NCBI GenBank assembly: GCA_019637995.1
Contig: JAHBUQ010000002.1
Coordinates: 1,193,428 to 1,257,427 of the forward strand
Source: Ignavibacteriota bacterium
GTDB taxonomy: Bacteria > Bacteroidota > Ignavibacteria > Kapaibacteriales > UBA2268
DNA length: 64,000 bases
Direction: 5' to 3'
Shown here: one piece after another, positions 35,569-45,633 of the stretch
How the letters are laid out: each line of letters opens with the position of its first letter
Numbering within the stretch: the stretch's first letter is position 1
Notes under the pieces: generated by a model
Databases searched by the model: none
Told to the model about the DNA's origin: nothing
The model's input: the letters and a program-made list of their open reading frames with translations, nothing else
Translations under genes and position numbers: made by a program

Positions 35569-38500
35569 TTATTTTATAATAATAACTTTTTCTGAGATTG
35601 AACTCCAAGGAGTTCTGTAAATTAAAAATACAACACCGCTTTTCATATTTGCTGTAGAAATTGGAAAGTGAAATATATCATTATCGGTTTTATTGATTCG
35701 GTTGAAGTTTAATGTTTGAATTAAATTTCCAGTTATATCGACTAATTCTATCTGATGCACTCCAATCTCTGACGAAACAGCTTCAATGGTAAAATCATCA
35801 TTTGCGACATTTGGAATTGACCTGATGCCTGTTCTTTTAATAATATCAAGATGCCTTATACCAAACTGGCATTGATTAATTCCAATGCTACCATTCGAAA
35901 TATTTATTGGAATATCGCTATCCCAATTAAAATGGGTTATATCTATAATATTGTTTAGCGAATCACTTAATAATACTCTACCGCAAATATAATTTATAAT
36001 ATTAACACCAGCTTTTAAATAGGCAATATCGTCTAAATATATTCTGATAAATCCATTTCCTAAATCCTCAAATCTGAAATTGCCATGTGCAGCCTTTTCA
36101 GGTAAAAAAACTTTTTTGTTTAAATCAATTTCAATATAATAATCAATATCGCCACTGATATAACCATCACAATCAATTTTAGCATAAATTGGCAGACATA
36201 TATAAGTTCCAGCTTCTACTACAGTATCAGCAAGCCAAATTGATGAATTAGCATCCTTTATTGTCCCGGTAATAGGTATTTTATATACTGAAGGACAAGG
36301 CTTACCCAATTCAATAATTAATGTATCAGAAAATGGACCAATCTTTCCTTTTGCAATAAAATCAATTTTAAGTGATAACAATTTTCCATTTTCGATTATA
36401 TAAGGTAACTCATCATAAACACTAATATTTAAACCATCAAAACTATTTTTATTATAGACATTCAATACTTCTACATCTTGATTATTATTAGGAGTAATAA
36501 CTCTGTTAATACTTACTCTTTCAGATATACAGAAACTACCTAAATCAATTGATTCAATAGATAAATTTAATGGATCAAATAATTCTAAGGTTTTATTTCC
36601 TGAAAATTTGCATCCGTTATTATCTATTGCGGTAACTGTATAAGTTCCTGATTTATTGGCAGTTATATTATTTCCTGTATCGCCGGTATTCCATTCAATT
36701 TTAATAAAATCTCCTTCAATACTTAGAATAGTATTATCACCAAAGCAAATAACACTTTCTCCTGCAATTTCAATCTCTTGGTCTGGTTTTAAAGTGACTT
36801 TAATACTATCTTCGTTAAAGCAAGATTCTCCAACACTAATTTTAACAGAATAAGTTCCAGGACCTTTAAATTTTGCTTTTTGGGTAGTTTGACCATCTGA
36901 CCATAGAATGTTTGTAAAGTTTTGATTAATACTAATTTCAAATTCTTCTTCAAAACAAACGGCTAAAGGACCTGAGATACTGAATTCAGGTCTTTCGGTT
37001 ACAAATACTTCTTTTGAACCTTTGTAAACACAGCCGTTTTCATCAATAGCGATAACTTCATAAAGACCTGGTGAGCTAATTGATATGTTACTCTCCTTTT
37101 GACCTGTTGACCATTCTAACTCAACAAATTCATCCGAATCAACACCAATGATTATAGAATCTCCAATACAAATAAAATCTGAACCAAAAATTTTCAATTC
37201 TTTCTCAGGTGATACAATTACTGTTATTGAGTCAGAATATTGACATCCATTTGCCATATCAGTTATTTCAACCGAATATTTAGTTGTAACTTTTGGATTT
37301 ACTATTGGATTAGAGCTGTTTGGATTGTCTATATTTAATACAGGAGACCATTTATGTGAAAATCTGGCATCTTCCAATCCTTCTAATTCAATGCTGCCAC
37401 CAAAACATATTTCATGTTTTTTTTCATTAAATACAATTTCCGGACAAGAGCATGGTTTGAAGCTTATTTCGTCAATAGCGAAAATATCAGTATCATTGGA
37501 ACTATAATTAAAAATAATTTCTGCTTCTCCGTCAATTTGAGATATCCATGGATACTCTAAAGTTTTCATCGTACATGGTAGTTCTGCGATTAAAAAATCT
37601 TCAGCAATATTTTTTCCATTTACGAATATTTCCAGATTTGTATATGATTTCAGATACATGCTTAAAAACTTGAAAGTCAAAGCATACTCTTCACCTGATT
37701 TCACATTTGTCTTAAACTTATATAATATATTATTTCCTATTCTGGTATGAAAGAATATTAAATTATTAGATTGATTAAAATGACTGCAATCGTCATCAAC
37801 ATTGATCGGATTTTTATCATAAATGATATATGAGCCAGGAGTGAGAAAATCAACTAAATTACTTTCAGATACTTTATTCAAATCTGAGTCAATATCAATT
37901 TCCTTTTCATCAAAATTCCAATTATTTACTACCTCATTACCTTTTGCGGGACAAACATTCGAAGGTAAAACGAAATTTTGAACAAATGTGGGTAGTCCTA
38001 ATCCTGATGAAACAGGCATTTTAAAACCATTTCCATCATAGTTACAGGACAGACCCAAGTTATTAGGATTATTGATGACTCCTAAAAAATTTGTTCCATC
38101 TCTTGCAACATAAATTTTCCCATTTGGTCCCAATTGTAAAGACCCATGAAAAAATGTAACAGGTCTTGATTCCAAAATTGTCATTGAAGACACTATTGCT
38201 GATTCGCTTTGTTTTGTTAAGTCAAGTTGAACAAGTCTGCAAGGATTGAGCATTAGTGATGCATATAATAATTTCATATCAGGAGAAAATTCAACTCCAT
38301 AAGGCCATTTAAAATATTCATGAGTAAGATTATGTGTAAGGGTCATTTTGCCTGTGAAATCATTGAAATCAAATAACTCGATGACTTCAGCAAATGAATG
38401 AGCTGAGGCGATTTTGGTGCCATCTAATGATGGTTTTAAAACAGAACCAGTTGGTCGTTTTGCTCTAAAAGTACCCTGGCTAACAACAGGTTGGCTACTC

Positions 38501-39072
38501 ACACCATTTGCATCTACTAAATATGCAAGATATTCGTTGCTCTCCCAAAGATGAACAATAACCCAATAACCACGTCTATTTGCATGTGGAATAACAGCAA
38601 GTCTTTCAATAGGTTTAGGATGTATTTTAATGTTTTTTTGAATTACACTTCCTAAACCGTTGTTTCTGGTAATATCTACAACAGAGTAGTTAAATCCATT
38701 TCTATTGCTCTCTACAGCATCTACAGTAAAAATATAGTATTGACTTGGATTGCTTGGACTTTTAAATGCGACACAAGACTGAGTTGCTGAACTGTGACCA
38801 AGTAAATTACTACCGTTTTCCATAACTACGTTATTTTTATTCCATATGTTATTTCCACTTGCATAGAAAAGTAAATTACCGTCTGAATCTGATATTGTAG
38901 CACAACCTTCCCATGAACTTAATTGAGAGCCGGATACAAAAATAGGTTCTAAATCTGCAGTTTTAAATGATAAAGCTGCATGATAACCAAAATTCCAATT
39001 ATAGGTTTCTTTCTGACTATAACTTTTATAAGAAATAATCAGAAAAAAAAATAATACGGTAAGTTTTTTCAT
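35569..39072 (-). CDS. Large secreted T9SS surface protein with Ig/PKD-like repeats
   Basis: 1167 aa. Signal peptide (MKKLTVLFFFLIISYKSYSQ), then a beta-propeller-like N-terminal half (about 20-360) of the type common in Bacteroidota gliding-associated proteins (GCATISDSDGNLLFYASG). Four Ig/PKD-like repeats follow with recurring CxGD.xxIxxxGxxxxxxWSTG motifs (about 560-860), then a C-terminal T9SS sorting domain (GVHQIELVDITGNLIQTL ... KVIIIK). Probably a surface adhesin-like protein; the ligand is unknown. Confidence 0.85.
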   Translation of the reverse strand: MKKLTVLFFFLIISYKSYSQKETYNWNFGYHAALSFKTADLEPIFVSGSQLSSWEGCATISDSDGNLLFYASGNNIWNKNNVVMENGSNLLGHSSATQSCVAFKSPSNPSQYYIFTVDAVESNRNGFNYSVVDITRNNGLGSVIQKNIKIHPKPIERLAVIPHANRRGYWVIVHLWESNEYLAYLVDANGVSSQPVVSQGTFRAKRPTGSVLKPSLDGTKIASAHSFAEVIELFDFNDFTGKMTLTHNLTHEYFKWPYGVEFSPDMKLLYASLMLNPCRLVQLDLTKQSESAIVSSMTILESRPVTFFHGSLQLGPNGKIYVARDGTNFLGVINNPNNLGLSCNYDGNGFKMPVSSGLGLPTFVQNFVLPSNVCPAKGNEVVNNWNFDEKEIDIDSDLNKVSESNLVDFLTPGSYIIYDKNPINVDDDCSHFNQSNNLIFFHTRIGNNILYKFKTNVKSGEEYALTFKFLSMYLKSYTNLEIFVNGKNIAEDFLIAELPCTMKTLEYPWISQIDGEAEIIFNYSSNDTDIFAIDEISFKPCSCPEIVFNEKKHEICFGGSIELEGLEDARFSHKWSPVLNIDNPNSSNPIVNPKVTTKYSVEITDMANGCQYSDSITVIVSPEKELKIFGSDFICIGDSIIIGVDSDEFVELEWSTGQKESNISISSPGLYEVIAIDENGCVYKGSKEVFVTERPEFSISGPLAVCFEEEFEISINQNFTNILWSDGQTTQKAKFKGPGTYSVKISVGESCFNEDSIKVTLKPDQEIEIAGESVICFGDNTILSIEGDFIKIEWNTGDTGNNITANKSGTYTVTAIDNNGCKFSGNKTLELFDPLNLSIESIDLGSFCISERVSINRVITPNNNQDVEVLNVYNKNSFDGLNISVYDELPYIIENGKLLSLKIDFIAKGKIGPFSDTLIIELGKPCPSVYKIPITGTIKDANSSIWLADTVVEAGTYICLPIYAKIDCDGYISGDIDYYIEIDLNKKVFLPEKAAHGNFRFEDLGNGFIRIYLDDIAYLKAGVNIINYICGRVLLSDSLNNIIDITHFNWDSDIPINISNGSIGINQCQFGIRHLDIIKRTGIRSIPNVANDDFTIEAVSSEIGVHQIELVDITGNLIQTLNFNRINKTDNDIFHFPISTANMKSGVVFLIYRTPWSSISEKVIIIK

Positions 39073-39088
39073 AACTTATAATCCTTAA

Positions 39089-40366
39089 TTATTTATATAA
39101 ATTATTTATTTCATTTTCAGATAAAGCATAATTATAAACATAAATGTCATCAATAGCGCCTGAATAGTACCGATTGTTTGCAGACCTTTTACCGATTAAT
39201 AGAGATAAATTAGAGGTATCAGGCTGGTAAGTATTTTTTTCAATTGCAAAACTACCATTGTAATAGAGTTTTAGATTGTTGCCGTCATAAACAAAAGCAA
39301 TATGTGTCCAAATATTTTGTGATAATAATTTGTTTGAATTAAGAATGTTTCTTCCAACATTATTCTTGAAAATCTCAGCCGTTAAATAACCATTTGATAA
39401 CAATAAAGCAAAACTTGATGTATATGGAATAGCACCACCATATCTACTGATAATATCAACTTCATTATCATAAGGAAATCCATAACCAGGGTCAGGTCTT
39501 ATCCAGAGTGATATAGTAAATGGATTTGAAAAATCCATTGATTTAGGGTTTGTTATCTCTATAAAAGATTTGTTTGTTAAATATATTGCTTTATTATCAT
39601 TACCGAATCTGTCTTTAATAAATGATAAGTTACTTGAATTGCTGACTAATTGGTTCATTGGTGAAGAATCATTAGTATTGCCATCAAATTTTAAATTAAG
39701 TAATAATTTATTCTCAATTTTATTCCCCAAAAATTCGAAAGACCAAACATCTGACTCTGAAACTCCGCCCCTGCCGTCACTCGCTACGACTTTCCAGTAA
39801 TAAACTTGTTGATTAAATTGGAATTGATAGATAAAAGATGTTTCATTTGTTCCTGCAATTATTAATTCTAAATTGTTTGGATTCGGACCGAGATAAAAAT
39901 CGTAACTTAGTACATCGTTATCCGAATCTGAACAATCCCACTTAAAATCAAAATTACCGTAAAGCAGGGACTTATTTATTGGAGATATCAATGTTGGTTT
40001 GGCTGGAGGACTGTTATTAACATTACTGCTTATTTCATCAAGAATAATTGTTGCATCAGTTGTTTTATTTTTCCAAACTGATAATGACACACTTTTTGTG
40101 GTATATCCGATTTTTTTTGCATATAAAATGTAATTTCCTTCAGGAATATAATCAAAATAAAATACTCCAATGGAATTAGTAACCTTGATTTCTGATGGAG
40201 GATTGGTTGATAATTCTGCTAAATATATTCCTTGACCATTTTTGTCTATAACTTTTCCTGAGATTTTGCCAAAATTTGCGTCATTATCAGCAGATGTTGA
40301 ACTGTCGCAAGAAATAATAATAAGCATGAAGCCTATCACAAGTGTTATATGAAACAAATGTTTCAT
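39089..40366 (-). CDS. Lipoprotein with carboxypeptidase-regulatory, FN3-like and LamG domains
   Basis: 425 aa. Lipobox IISC at about residue 20. Then a carboxypeptidase-regulatory/CarboxypepD_reg-like domain (KISGKVIDKNGQGIYLAE, 35-105), an FN3-like domain (about 115-215) and a LamG/concanavalin-like domain (ISLWIRPDPGYG, WTHIAFVYDGNNLKLYYNG, about 220-425). Probably a surface lectin-like lipoprotein. It lies 16 bp upstream of the T9SS protein gene on the same strand, so they may be co-expressed. Confidence 0.85.
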   Translation of the reverse strand: MKHLFHITLVIGFMLIIISCDSSTSADNDANFGKISGKVIDKNGQGIYLAELSTNPPSEIKVTNSIGVFYFDYIPEGNYILYAKKIGYTTKSVSLSVWKNKTTDATIILDEISSNVNNSPPAKPTLISPINKSLLYGNFDFKWDCSDSDNDVLSYDFYLGPNPNNLELIIAGTNETSFIYQFQFNQQVYYWKVVASDGRGGVSESDVWSFEFLGNKIENKLLLNLKFDGNTNDSSPMNQLVSNSSNLSFIKDRFGNDNKAIYLTNKSFIEITNPKSMDFSNPFTISLWIRPDPGYGFPYDNEVDIISRYGGAIPYTSSFALLLSNGYLTAEIFKNNVGRNILNSNKLLSQNIWTHIAFVYDGNNLKLYYNGSFAIEKNTYQPDTSNLSLLIGKRSANNRYYSGAIDDIYVYNYALSENEINNLYK

Positions 40367-40446
40367 AAGTATTCCCCAAAATAGTTAATCAGAATAGATG
40401 CAAAATAGTAAAATTTTGGGAATTAAAAAAAATATATTTTAATAAA

Positions 40447-41355
40447 TCATCTTTTATATGCTAAAATTGTTCCTCTATAATTGTCGATCTCTTTTTGAAG
40501 TTCATACCCTGCATCTTTAACCAGTGGGATAATTTCATTGTAAGCTGGCTTACCGTTCACCTCGTGCAGAGCTTCAATAAGCAGGAATGGAGATTGAGAA
40601 TTAAGGAAATTTGATGCTCCTTTAATAGCTTCGATTTCGGCGCCCTCGATGTCCATTTTCAGATAAGCAACATTCTGAATGCCGTGTTTTTGAATAATAT
40701 CGTCAAGACGCTCGCAGTAAATAGTTTCAACATTTTTCCGCTGAAAATGGGGGTCTCCGGTGTAATCAATTAATGTATGCTCGCCCGGACGATGACTAAT
40801 AAAAAATTCCTTAGTGCATTTTTCAGACCATAGAGCATCCGTAATAATCGTGCAATTCGTAATGTTATTAAGTGAAAGATTTTTCGTTAGCGTTTTTCGA
40901 TTTTCTTCATTCGGCTCTATAGCGAAAATATGCCCGCTTTTGCCGATTTTTTGAGCCGCCTGAACCGTAAAACCACCGATATTTGCACCCGCATCAATAA
41001 CTACATCACCCTCTTTAAGTTTGCCATAGCGGAAATATTCGCTGTAAATAAACAGTTCGCTCAAAACCTCATACATAAAGAAAAATTTATTCACATCAAG
41101 AATTTTATCCATTTTCGACTTTGTGCCAAAATTATACCTTTCCGTAAAATTTCTGTCAGCGGGAAATTTTGACGGTGGTGAGCTTAACTTGATACCGTTT
41201 TTTAGTTCAATTACAATATCTCCGTCTGAATCAATTTCAGATTTAGCGATTATGTTATTAACTTCGTAATATTTATTAAAAAACCTGTAAAATACCAGCT
41301 TTACCGGCAAAAATAGTGGAGAATCTGAATCAGCAATTTTATTTTTAATTGACAT
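40447..41355 (-). CDS. FkbM family methyltransferase
   Basis: 302 aa. SAM-binding motif VIDAGANIGGFTVQAAQK near residue 125, IFAIEPNEENRKTL, and the FkbM C-terminal signature LKMDIEGAEIEAIKG. The family O-methylates sugars or polyketides; in this class it often acts on glycans. Divergent from aag, sharing a 100-bp promoter region with a TATTTTTG box facing each gene. Confidence 0.9.
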   Translation of the reverse strand: MSIKNKIADSDSPLFLPVKLVFYRFFNKYYEVNNIIAKSEIDSDGDIVIELKNGIKLSSPPSKFPADRNFTERYNFGTKSKMDKILDVNKFFFMYEVLSELFIYSEYFRYGKLKEGDVVIDAGANIGGFTVQAAQKIGKSGHIFAIEPNEENRKTLTKNLSLNNITNCTIITDALWSEKCTKEFFISHRPGEHTLIDYTGDPHFQRKNVETIYCERLDDIIQKHGIQNVAYLKMDIEGAEIEAIKGASNFLNSQSPFLLIEALHEVNGKPAYNEIIPLVKDAGYELQKEIDNYRGTILAYKR

Positions 41356-41385
41356 AATTTTTCCGATTTTAAAAAAGTATGATTA

Positions 41386-41393
41386 CAAAAATA
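41386..41393 (-). promoter_or_regulatory. Putative -7 box for fkbM
   Basis: TATTTTTG followed by TAA on the minus strand, 31 bp before the fkbM ATG; same string as before tag, aag and leuS. Confidence 0.5.
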
Positions 41394-41416
41394 CTTATTT
41401 TTCGGGATTATTCGAT

Positions 41417-41424
41417 TATTTTTG
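41417..41424 (+). promoter_or_regulatory. Putative -7 box for aag
   Basis: TATTTTTG followed by TAA on the plus strand, 32 bp before the aag ATG, back to back with the fkbM box. Confidence 0.5.
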
Positions 41425-41455
41425 TAAAAATTTAAATTTCAAAATATGTAATTAT

Positions 41456-42076
41456 ATGCAGAATAGAGAATTGTTTGAAAATTTGGCGTGCAAGAGGTTG
41501 GATTTTGATTTTTATCAGAATGAAACTTCGGAGGTTGCAAAATTGCTGATTGGTAAAGTGCTGGTGAAACAAACAGGTGATAGTTTACTTACGGGCATTA
41601 TCAGCGAAGCCGAAGCCTATATATCTCAGGGTGATGCTGCGAGCCATTCAGCCTGCGGTCAAACTAAACGAAATGAAGCGATGTTCTTTGCCGGTTCAAC
41701 TGTTTATGTCTATAAGATTTATGGGATTCATTATTGTATAAATGTTGTAACTGAGCCGGAAGGAGTAGGGGCGGCAGTACTTTTGAGGGCAGTAATACCA
41801 ACTTATGGAATTGAAATTATGTCTGAAAACAGAGGTATTTGCCGATATGAGAGGCTATGCTCCGGTCCAGGAAACTTAACTCAGGCATTTGGCATAGATT
41901 TAAGTCATAATACAACGTCATTTTTATCGGATGAATTATTTATCAGCAGCTTTGGAGGTTTGGTTCATCCGGAAATAATTGCAACTGAAAGAATCGGAAT
42001 AACAAAATCATCAGACTTAAAACTTCGTTTTTTACTGAAGAATGTCAGTTATTTTCTTAAAAATTATAAAATTTAG
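41456..42076 (+). CDS. DNA-3-methyladenine glycosylase, AAG/MPG family
   Basis: 206 aa. Excises alkylated purines by base flipping. Catalytic-site string IISEAEAYISQGDAASHSACG (Glu in SEAEAY), TKRNEAMFFAGSTVYVYKIYGIHYCINVV and GAAVLLRAV are family hallmarks; C-terminal GPGNLTQAFGI completes the fold. Third alkylated-base repair enzyme in the window after Tag and AlkC; the substrate ranges overlap. Confidence 0.94.
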   Translation: MQNRELFENLACKRLDFDFYQNETSEVAKLLIGKVLVKQTGDSLLTGIISEAEAYISQGDAASHSACGQTKRNEAMFFAGSTVYVYKIYGIHYCINVVTEPEGVGAAVLLRAVIPTYGIEIMSENRGICRYERLCSGPGNLTQAFGIDLSHNTTSFLSDELFISSFGGLVHPEIIATERIGITKSSDLKLRFLLKNVSYFLKNYKI

Positions 42077-42170
42077 ATAAAATCTTATAAATATGAAATA
42101 ATTATTTGTTATATCGCTGAGAAATAATTATTTTGGAAGTTTATCAATTTGTTAATGATAAATTATAATA

Positions 42171-42962
42171 ATGAAAAAAGTAGATTCACTATCATCGGCA
42201 CGCGGCAGACTTCTTTTGCAGGAAGTCTATTATGAGTTGAAGTACAAGAAACAGTTAGGCTCTATTTCGATATTGTTGAATATGTGGCGTATCTGTGTTT
42301 ATGATACAGACTTATCGAAGTATGTATCTGTTGAAATTAATGTTCTGCATCGTCTTGGCTTTTTGCGTGGTACAAAAATCTGGATGGAAGAGGTTGTCAA
42401 TCGCTTCTTTTTCTCAACAATAAATTCGTTTGTATATTTCGGAGCAGCAGTACTTCTTGTATTGATTGGTGTACGCCGCTTCAGCGAAGCAATGAGCGAT
42501 AATCTGGTAATAGCAGGTGTTATATTTGAAGCTGCACTACTATTTTTTATGTTCATCGTTATGCTTTTTACTCCCGATGAAGAGAGTCCGACATTTACTT
42601 ACATAGACTCAGAAGAAGATGTTCAGGAGGAACTTCTAACAGAAATTGGTGAGATCGCCCGTGATTTTGCTCAATCAGCAGTACAATTAGAAAATCTGAC
42701 TGAGGAAATTGCCAAAATGAATATCAATCAGGAAAAGTTGGTTGATAAATTGGATAAGCTTGCAAGTTCCTTTGCTGATGCCTCTTCGCCAAATCCTGAT
42801 ATGCTCGAAATAATGAAGCAGACTAACTCTGAACTTGAAACTTTCAGGTACGTAGTCTCTGAACTTAATAAGTCAGTAACAACTCTCAAAAAAGAAGAAG
42901 TCGAATTTGCCGTTCGTAAGGAATTGGAGAAAATAATTTCAAATAATGTTATAAATTCCTGA
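42171..42962 (+). CDS. GldL/PorL-like inner-membrane protein, putative T9SS motor subunit
   Basis: 263 aa. Two adjacent transmembrane helices (about 79-100 and 112-132); the second carries a buried glutamate, GVIFEAALLFF (E120), followed by TPDEE. This matches the position and context of the essential helix-2 glutamate of GldL (TEAxxF...AFEP). A cytosolic coiled-coil region (about 145-215) follows, as in GldL. It differs by an N-terminal extension of about 75 residues. The next gene, 2 bp on, has GldM-like layout. This is my inference from topology and the motif; no family hallmark is decisive. Confidence 0.55.
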   Translation: MKKVDSLSSARGRLLLQEVYYELKYKKQLGSISILLNMWRICVYDTDLSKYVSVEINVLHRLGFLRGTKIWMEEVVNRFFFSTINSFVYFGAAVLLVLIGVRRFSEAMSDNLVIAGVIFEAALLFFMFIVMLFTPDEESPTFTYIDSEEDVQEELLTEIGEIARDFAQSAVQLENLTEEIAKMNINQEKLVDKLDKLASSFADASSPNPDMLEIMKQTNSELETFRYVVSELNKSVTTLKKEEVEFAVRKELEKIISNNVINS

Positions 42963-42963
42963 T

Positions 42964-44454
42964 ATGAAAAACAGCCGTAAAAAGAAGATTGTTGAAATTT
43001 ATTTTATTCTTTACCTTGCTGCTTTGGTACTTCTCATACCGGGCAAGGATAACGGCAGTAGCAGCGAACATAAACCTGAAATCCGGCAAAGAATCTTTCA
43101 GCTTCCTTTCAGCTTAAAGCCTGAAAAAAATGCACTGAATGCTACAGTGAAGCTCGATTCAACCGGAATTACTATCTTAGCTATGGACTCGGTCAATACA
43201 ATATTTTATACCGGACAAGTTAAGAATATTAAATTTGATGTTAGTGTTGAGGATAGAAATTCGCGGCAAGTTCTCGCTTTGGATAATCAAAGCAGTAGTG
43301 ATTTCTTTCGTTACCTTAGTAATGAAGCAACTCAAACTCTGAAGTTTGTATGGGACCCGCCGCTTTATGACAGAAAAAGTAAGACTTATATTGTAAAAAT
43401 TAAAGCATCAGCAATCAGTACAGAAACTGATAATGTCGGATTGATTCTTGAAGATGAAGTACAATTCAGTTTAAATTTAAATTATATTACAGACTTTAAT
43501 TCTGCAATTCTAATTGCTGCAGATGCTACTGATAATTCTGAGATAAGACAAGAAAATACATTAACAAGTGAAAATCGCAATCTTATACTCAGTCGTTCTA
43601 ATATGTTCCTGTCCCCAAGAGAAGATATTGTCAGGTCAATTGCTTACACTACTTGGGAGAATGAGATTTCAATATTTGGTTTAGATCCGAAGATTGATTT
43701 AAGAAAGCAGCCACTTATAAAAATTATCAGAGAGCCTGATAATAGAATCGGTGGTAGTGCTAAAATTACCGGATTTACTGATGCAGGGCTTCTTATTTCT
43801 GGTGATACCCCGGGTTTTGGTTCAATGAAAGTTCAGGTGTCTATTACAAGACATGCTGACGGCAAAGAAGCTATGCGTGAATTTCGTGTGCAGCCACAGC
43901 TAATTGATGAACCAAATATTGAAACAAAAATTTATCCTGATATTAAGTATAAATTCGACCCAAAATTACCGGTGCTATCGGGTCAGAAGACTTATGCTTC
44001 GCTTAAAACTCAGGACGGAAAAGTTTATGCATCAAGTGAAACAGGTGGAGAATTCTCAATTATTCCATCAATAAATGATACCGGAAAGGTTTTGTATTTC
44101 GAAAGATTTGTTGATGATAAAATTATTGGACAGAGAGTTGCCGTAAATATTTCTATGTATCCGAAGCCTGAGATAACAAGGGTATCTGAAACAGGTAAAA
44201 ATACTCTGAGAATAATGACTAACTGCTATGGAGTTCATAATAAAAGAGAGAATTATATTGCTAAAATCAACATCTTGCCCGGAAGTAATGCTAAAGTAAG
44301 GGAGATATTTGGTGCTCAAAAGAATGAGGATGGAACATTTATTTTCAAGCAGGTTTTTGAAATTACTCCGCTAAATTCAGGTAGTGATTTCAAGTTTCAA
44401 GTTCAAGCGGAAGCAATTAACGGGCAAAAATCAGATATTTTAAATTATCCTTAA
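42964..44454 (+). CDS. GldM/PorM-like protein, putative T9SS motor subunit
   Basis: 496 aa. A basic N-terminus (MKNSRKKKIVEIY), one transmembrane helix (about 9-27), then a long beta-rich periplasmic region with repeated about 90-residue domains (FSLKPEKNALNATVKLDS, KPLIKIIREPDNRIGG). GldM likewise has one N-terminal helix and four periplasmic domains in about 510 residues. It starts 2 bp after the GldL-like gene. T9SS cargo proteins elsewhere in the window make a T9SS motor plausible, but gldK and gldN are not in view. Confidence 0.55.
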   Translation: MKNSRKKKIVEIYFILYLAALVLLIPGKDNGSSSEHKPEIRQRIFQLPFSLKPEKNALNATVKLDSTGITILAMDSVNTIFYTGQVKNIKFDVSVEDRNSRQVLALDNQSSSDFFRYLSNEATQTLKFVWDPPLYDRKSKTYIVKIKASAISTETDNVGLILEDEVQFSLNLNYITDFNSAILIAADATDNSEIRQENTLTSENRNLILSRSNMFLSPREDIVRSIAYTTWENEISIFGLDPKIDLRKQPLIKIIREPDNRIGGSAKITGFTDAGLLISGDTPGFGSMKVQVSITRHADGKEAMREFRVQPQLIDEPNIETKIYPDIKYKFDPKLPVLSGQKTYASLKTQDGKVYASSETGGEFSIIPSINDTGKVLYFERFVDDKIIGQRVAVNISMYPKPEITRVSETGKNTLRIMTNCYGVHNKRENYIAKINILPGSNAKVREIFGAQKNEDGTFIFKQVFEITPLNSGSDFKFQVQAEAINGQKSDILNYP

Positions 44455-44623
44455 TAACAGTATTTTCACATATACTTCAATTTTTAAAAAAAATCTTAAA
44501 AAAATAATAGTTTAATTCCCTTTTTTCATTTTATAATTGATAATTATAAATAAGTTTCGTAATTTGGAAAATAATTTTATTATAAAATTAAAAATATTTT
44601 TTTGGATTTGAACGGAGATAAAT

Positions 44624-45631
44624 ATGTCGCATAATTACAATCTTAAAAAGATAGAAAATAGTCTCGAATTTATCGAAGATATAGCCTTTGCATTTAAAAA
44701 AAGCAGAGTCCTGCTTACAGCAAGTGAGCTGAATGTATTCGAAGCAATAGGTTATCGTTCACTTTCCGCCAAGGAAATTGCCGAGGCTTTGCATCTTGAT
44801 ATTAAATCAACTGAAAGGCTTCTTAATGCTTTAGTAGGTATTGATTTACTCGAAAAGAAAGACCAAAATTACAATAATACTGAGGCTTCATTGAAGCATC
44901 TTCTAAGAGGAAGCGATGCATATATCGGCTCTATTGAGCATCTTGCTGACTTGTGGGATACTTGGACAAATCTCACCGAAACTGTCAGACAAGGTAAACC
45001 CTTGCAATATAATACATTACAAGAAAAATCGCCGGAATGGCTGCATGCTTTTGTTAATTCCATTTTCTGGCGTTCAAGTATTGAAGCTCCCAATGTTGTA
45101 TCCCATTTGCACCTGAAAGGAGTTAACAGGGTATTGGATTTAGGCGGGGGAAAGGGAGCATTTACATGCAATTTGATTAAAGCAAGTCCAACTATCAAAG
45201 TTACTCTCTTTGATTTGCCACAAGTAATTCCTTATGCAGAAGAATATCTCTCAACTTCAGGTGTCAGAGATCAGGTTAATTTATTAGCCGGTGATTTCAC
45301 TACTGATGATATTGGCAGTGGTTATGATATGATACTTTTATCAAATGTTATCAGTTTCAGATCAATTTGGGAAAATGTTACTCTATTGCAGAAATGCTTT
45401 GATGCTCTAAACCATGGCGGGCAAATAGTAATTTATGATATGGTTATCAATGACAGCAGAACAAAACCTTTGAACCATACTTTATTTTCACTAAATATGC
45501 TACTTAATACAATGTCAGGTGATGCTTATACTGAAACCGATATCTGGATTATGCTTCGTGAAGCATGGTTTAGGGATATATCAAGAATCGAAACTAAATT
45601 TGATTCATCAATAATGATAGGTATCAGATAG
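44624..45631 (+). CDS. SAM-dependent O-methyltransferase (AdoMet_MTase_2 / CrtF-ASMT type)
   Basis: 335 aa. N-terminal winged-helix dimerisation domain (LTASELNVFEAIGYRSLSAKEIA); motif I VLDLGGGKGAF near residue 169; VTLFDLPQVI (acidic SAM ribose ligand region); and GGQIVIYDMVINDS. The class methylates hydroxyl groups of small aromatics, carotenoids or polyketides. It stands alone with a GGAG ribosome site; the substrate is not deducible. Confidence 0.9.
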   Translation: MSHNYNLKKIENSLEFIEDIAFAFKKSRVLLTASELNVFEAIGYRSLSAKEIAEALHLDIKSTERLLNALVGIDLLEKKDQNYNNTEASLKHLLRGSDAYIGSIEHLADLWDTWTNLTETVRQGKPLQYNTLQEKSPEWLHAFVNSIFWRSSIEAPNVVSHLHLKGVNRVLDLGGGKGAFTCNLIKASPTIKVTLFDLPQVIPYAEEYLSTSGVRDQVNLLAGDFTTDDIGSGYDMILLSNVISFRSIWENVTLLQKCFDALNHGGQIVIYDMVINDSRTKPLNHTLFSLNMLLNTMSGDAYTETDIWIMLREAWFRDISRIETKFDSSIMIGIR

Positions 45632-45633
45632 AA

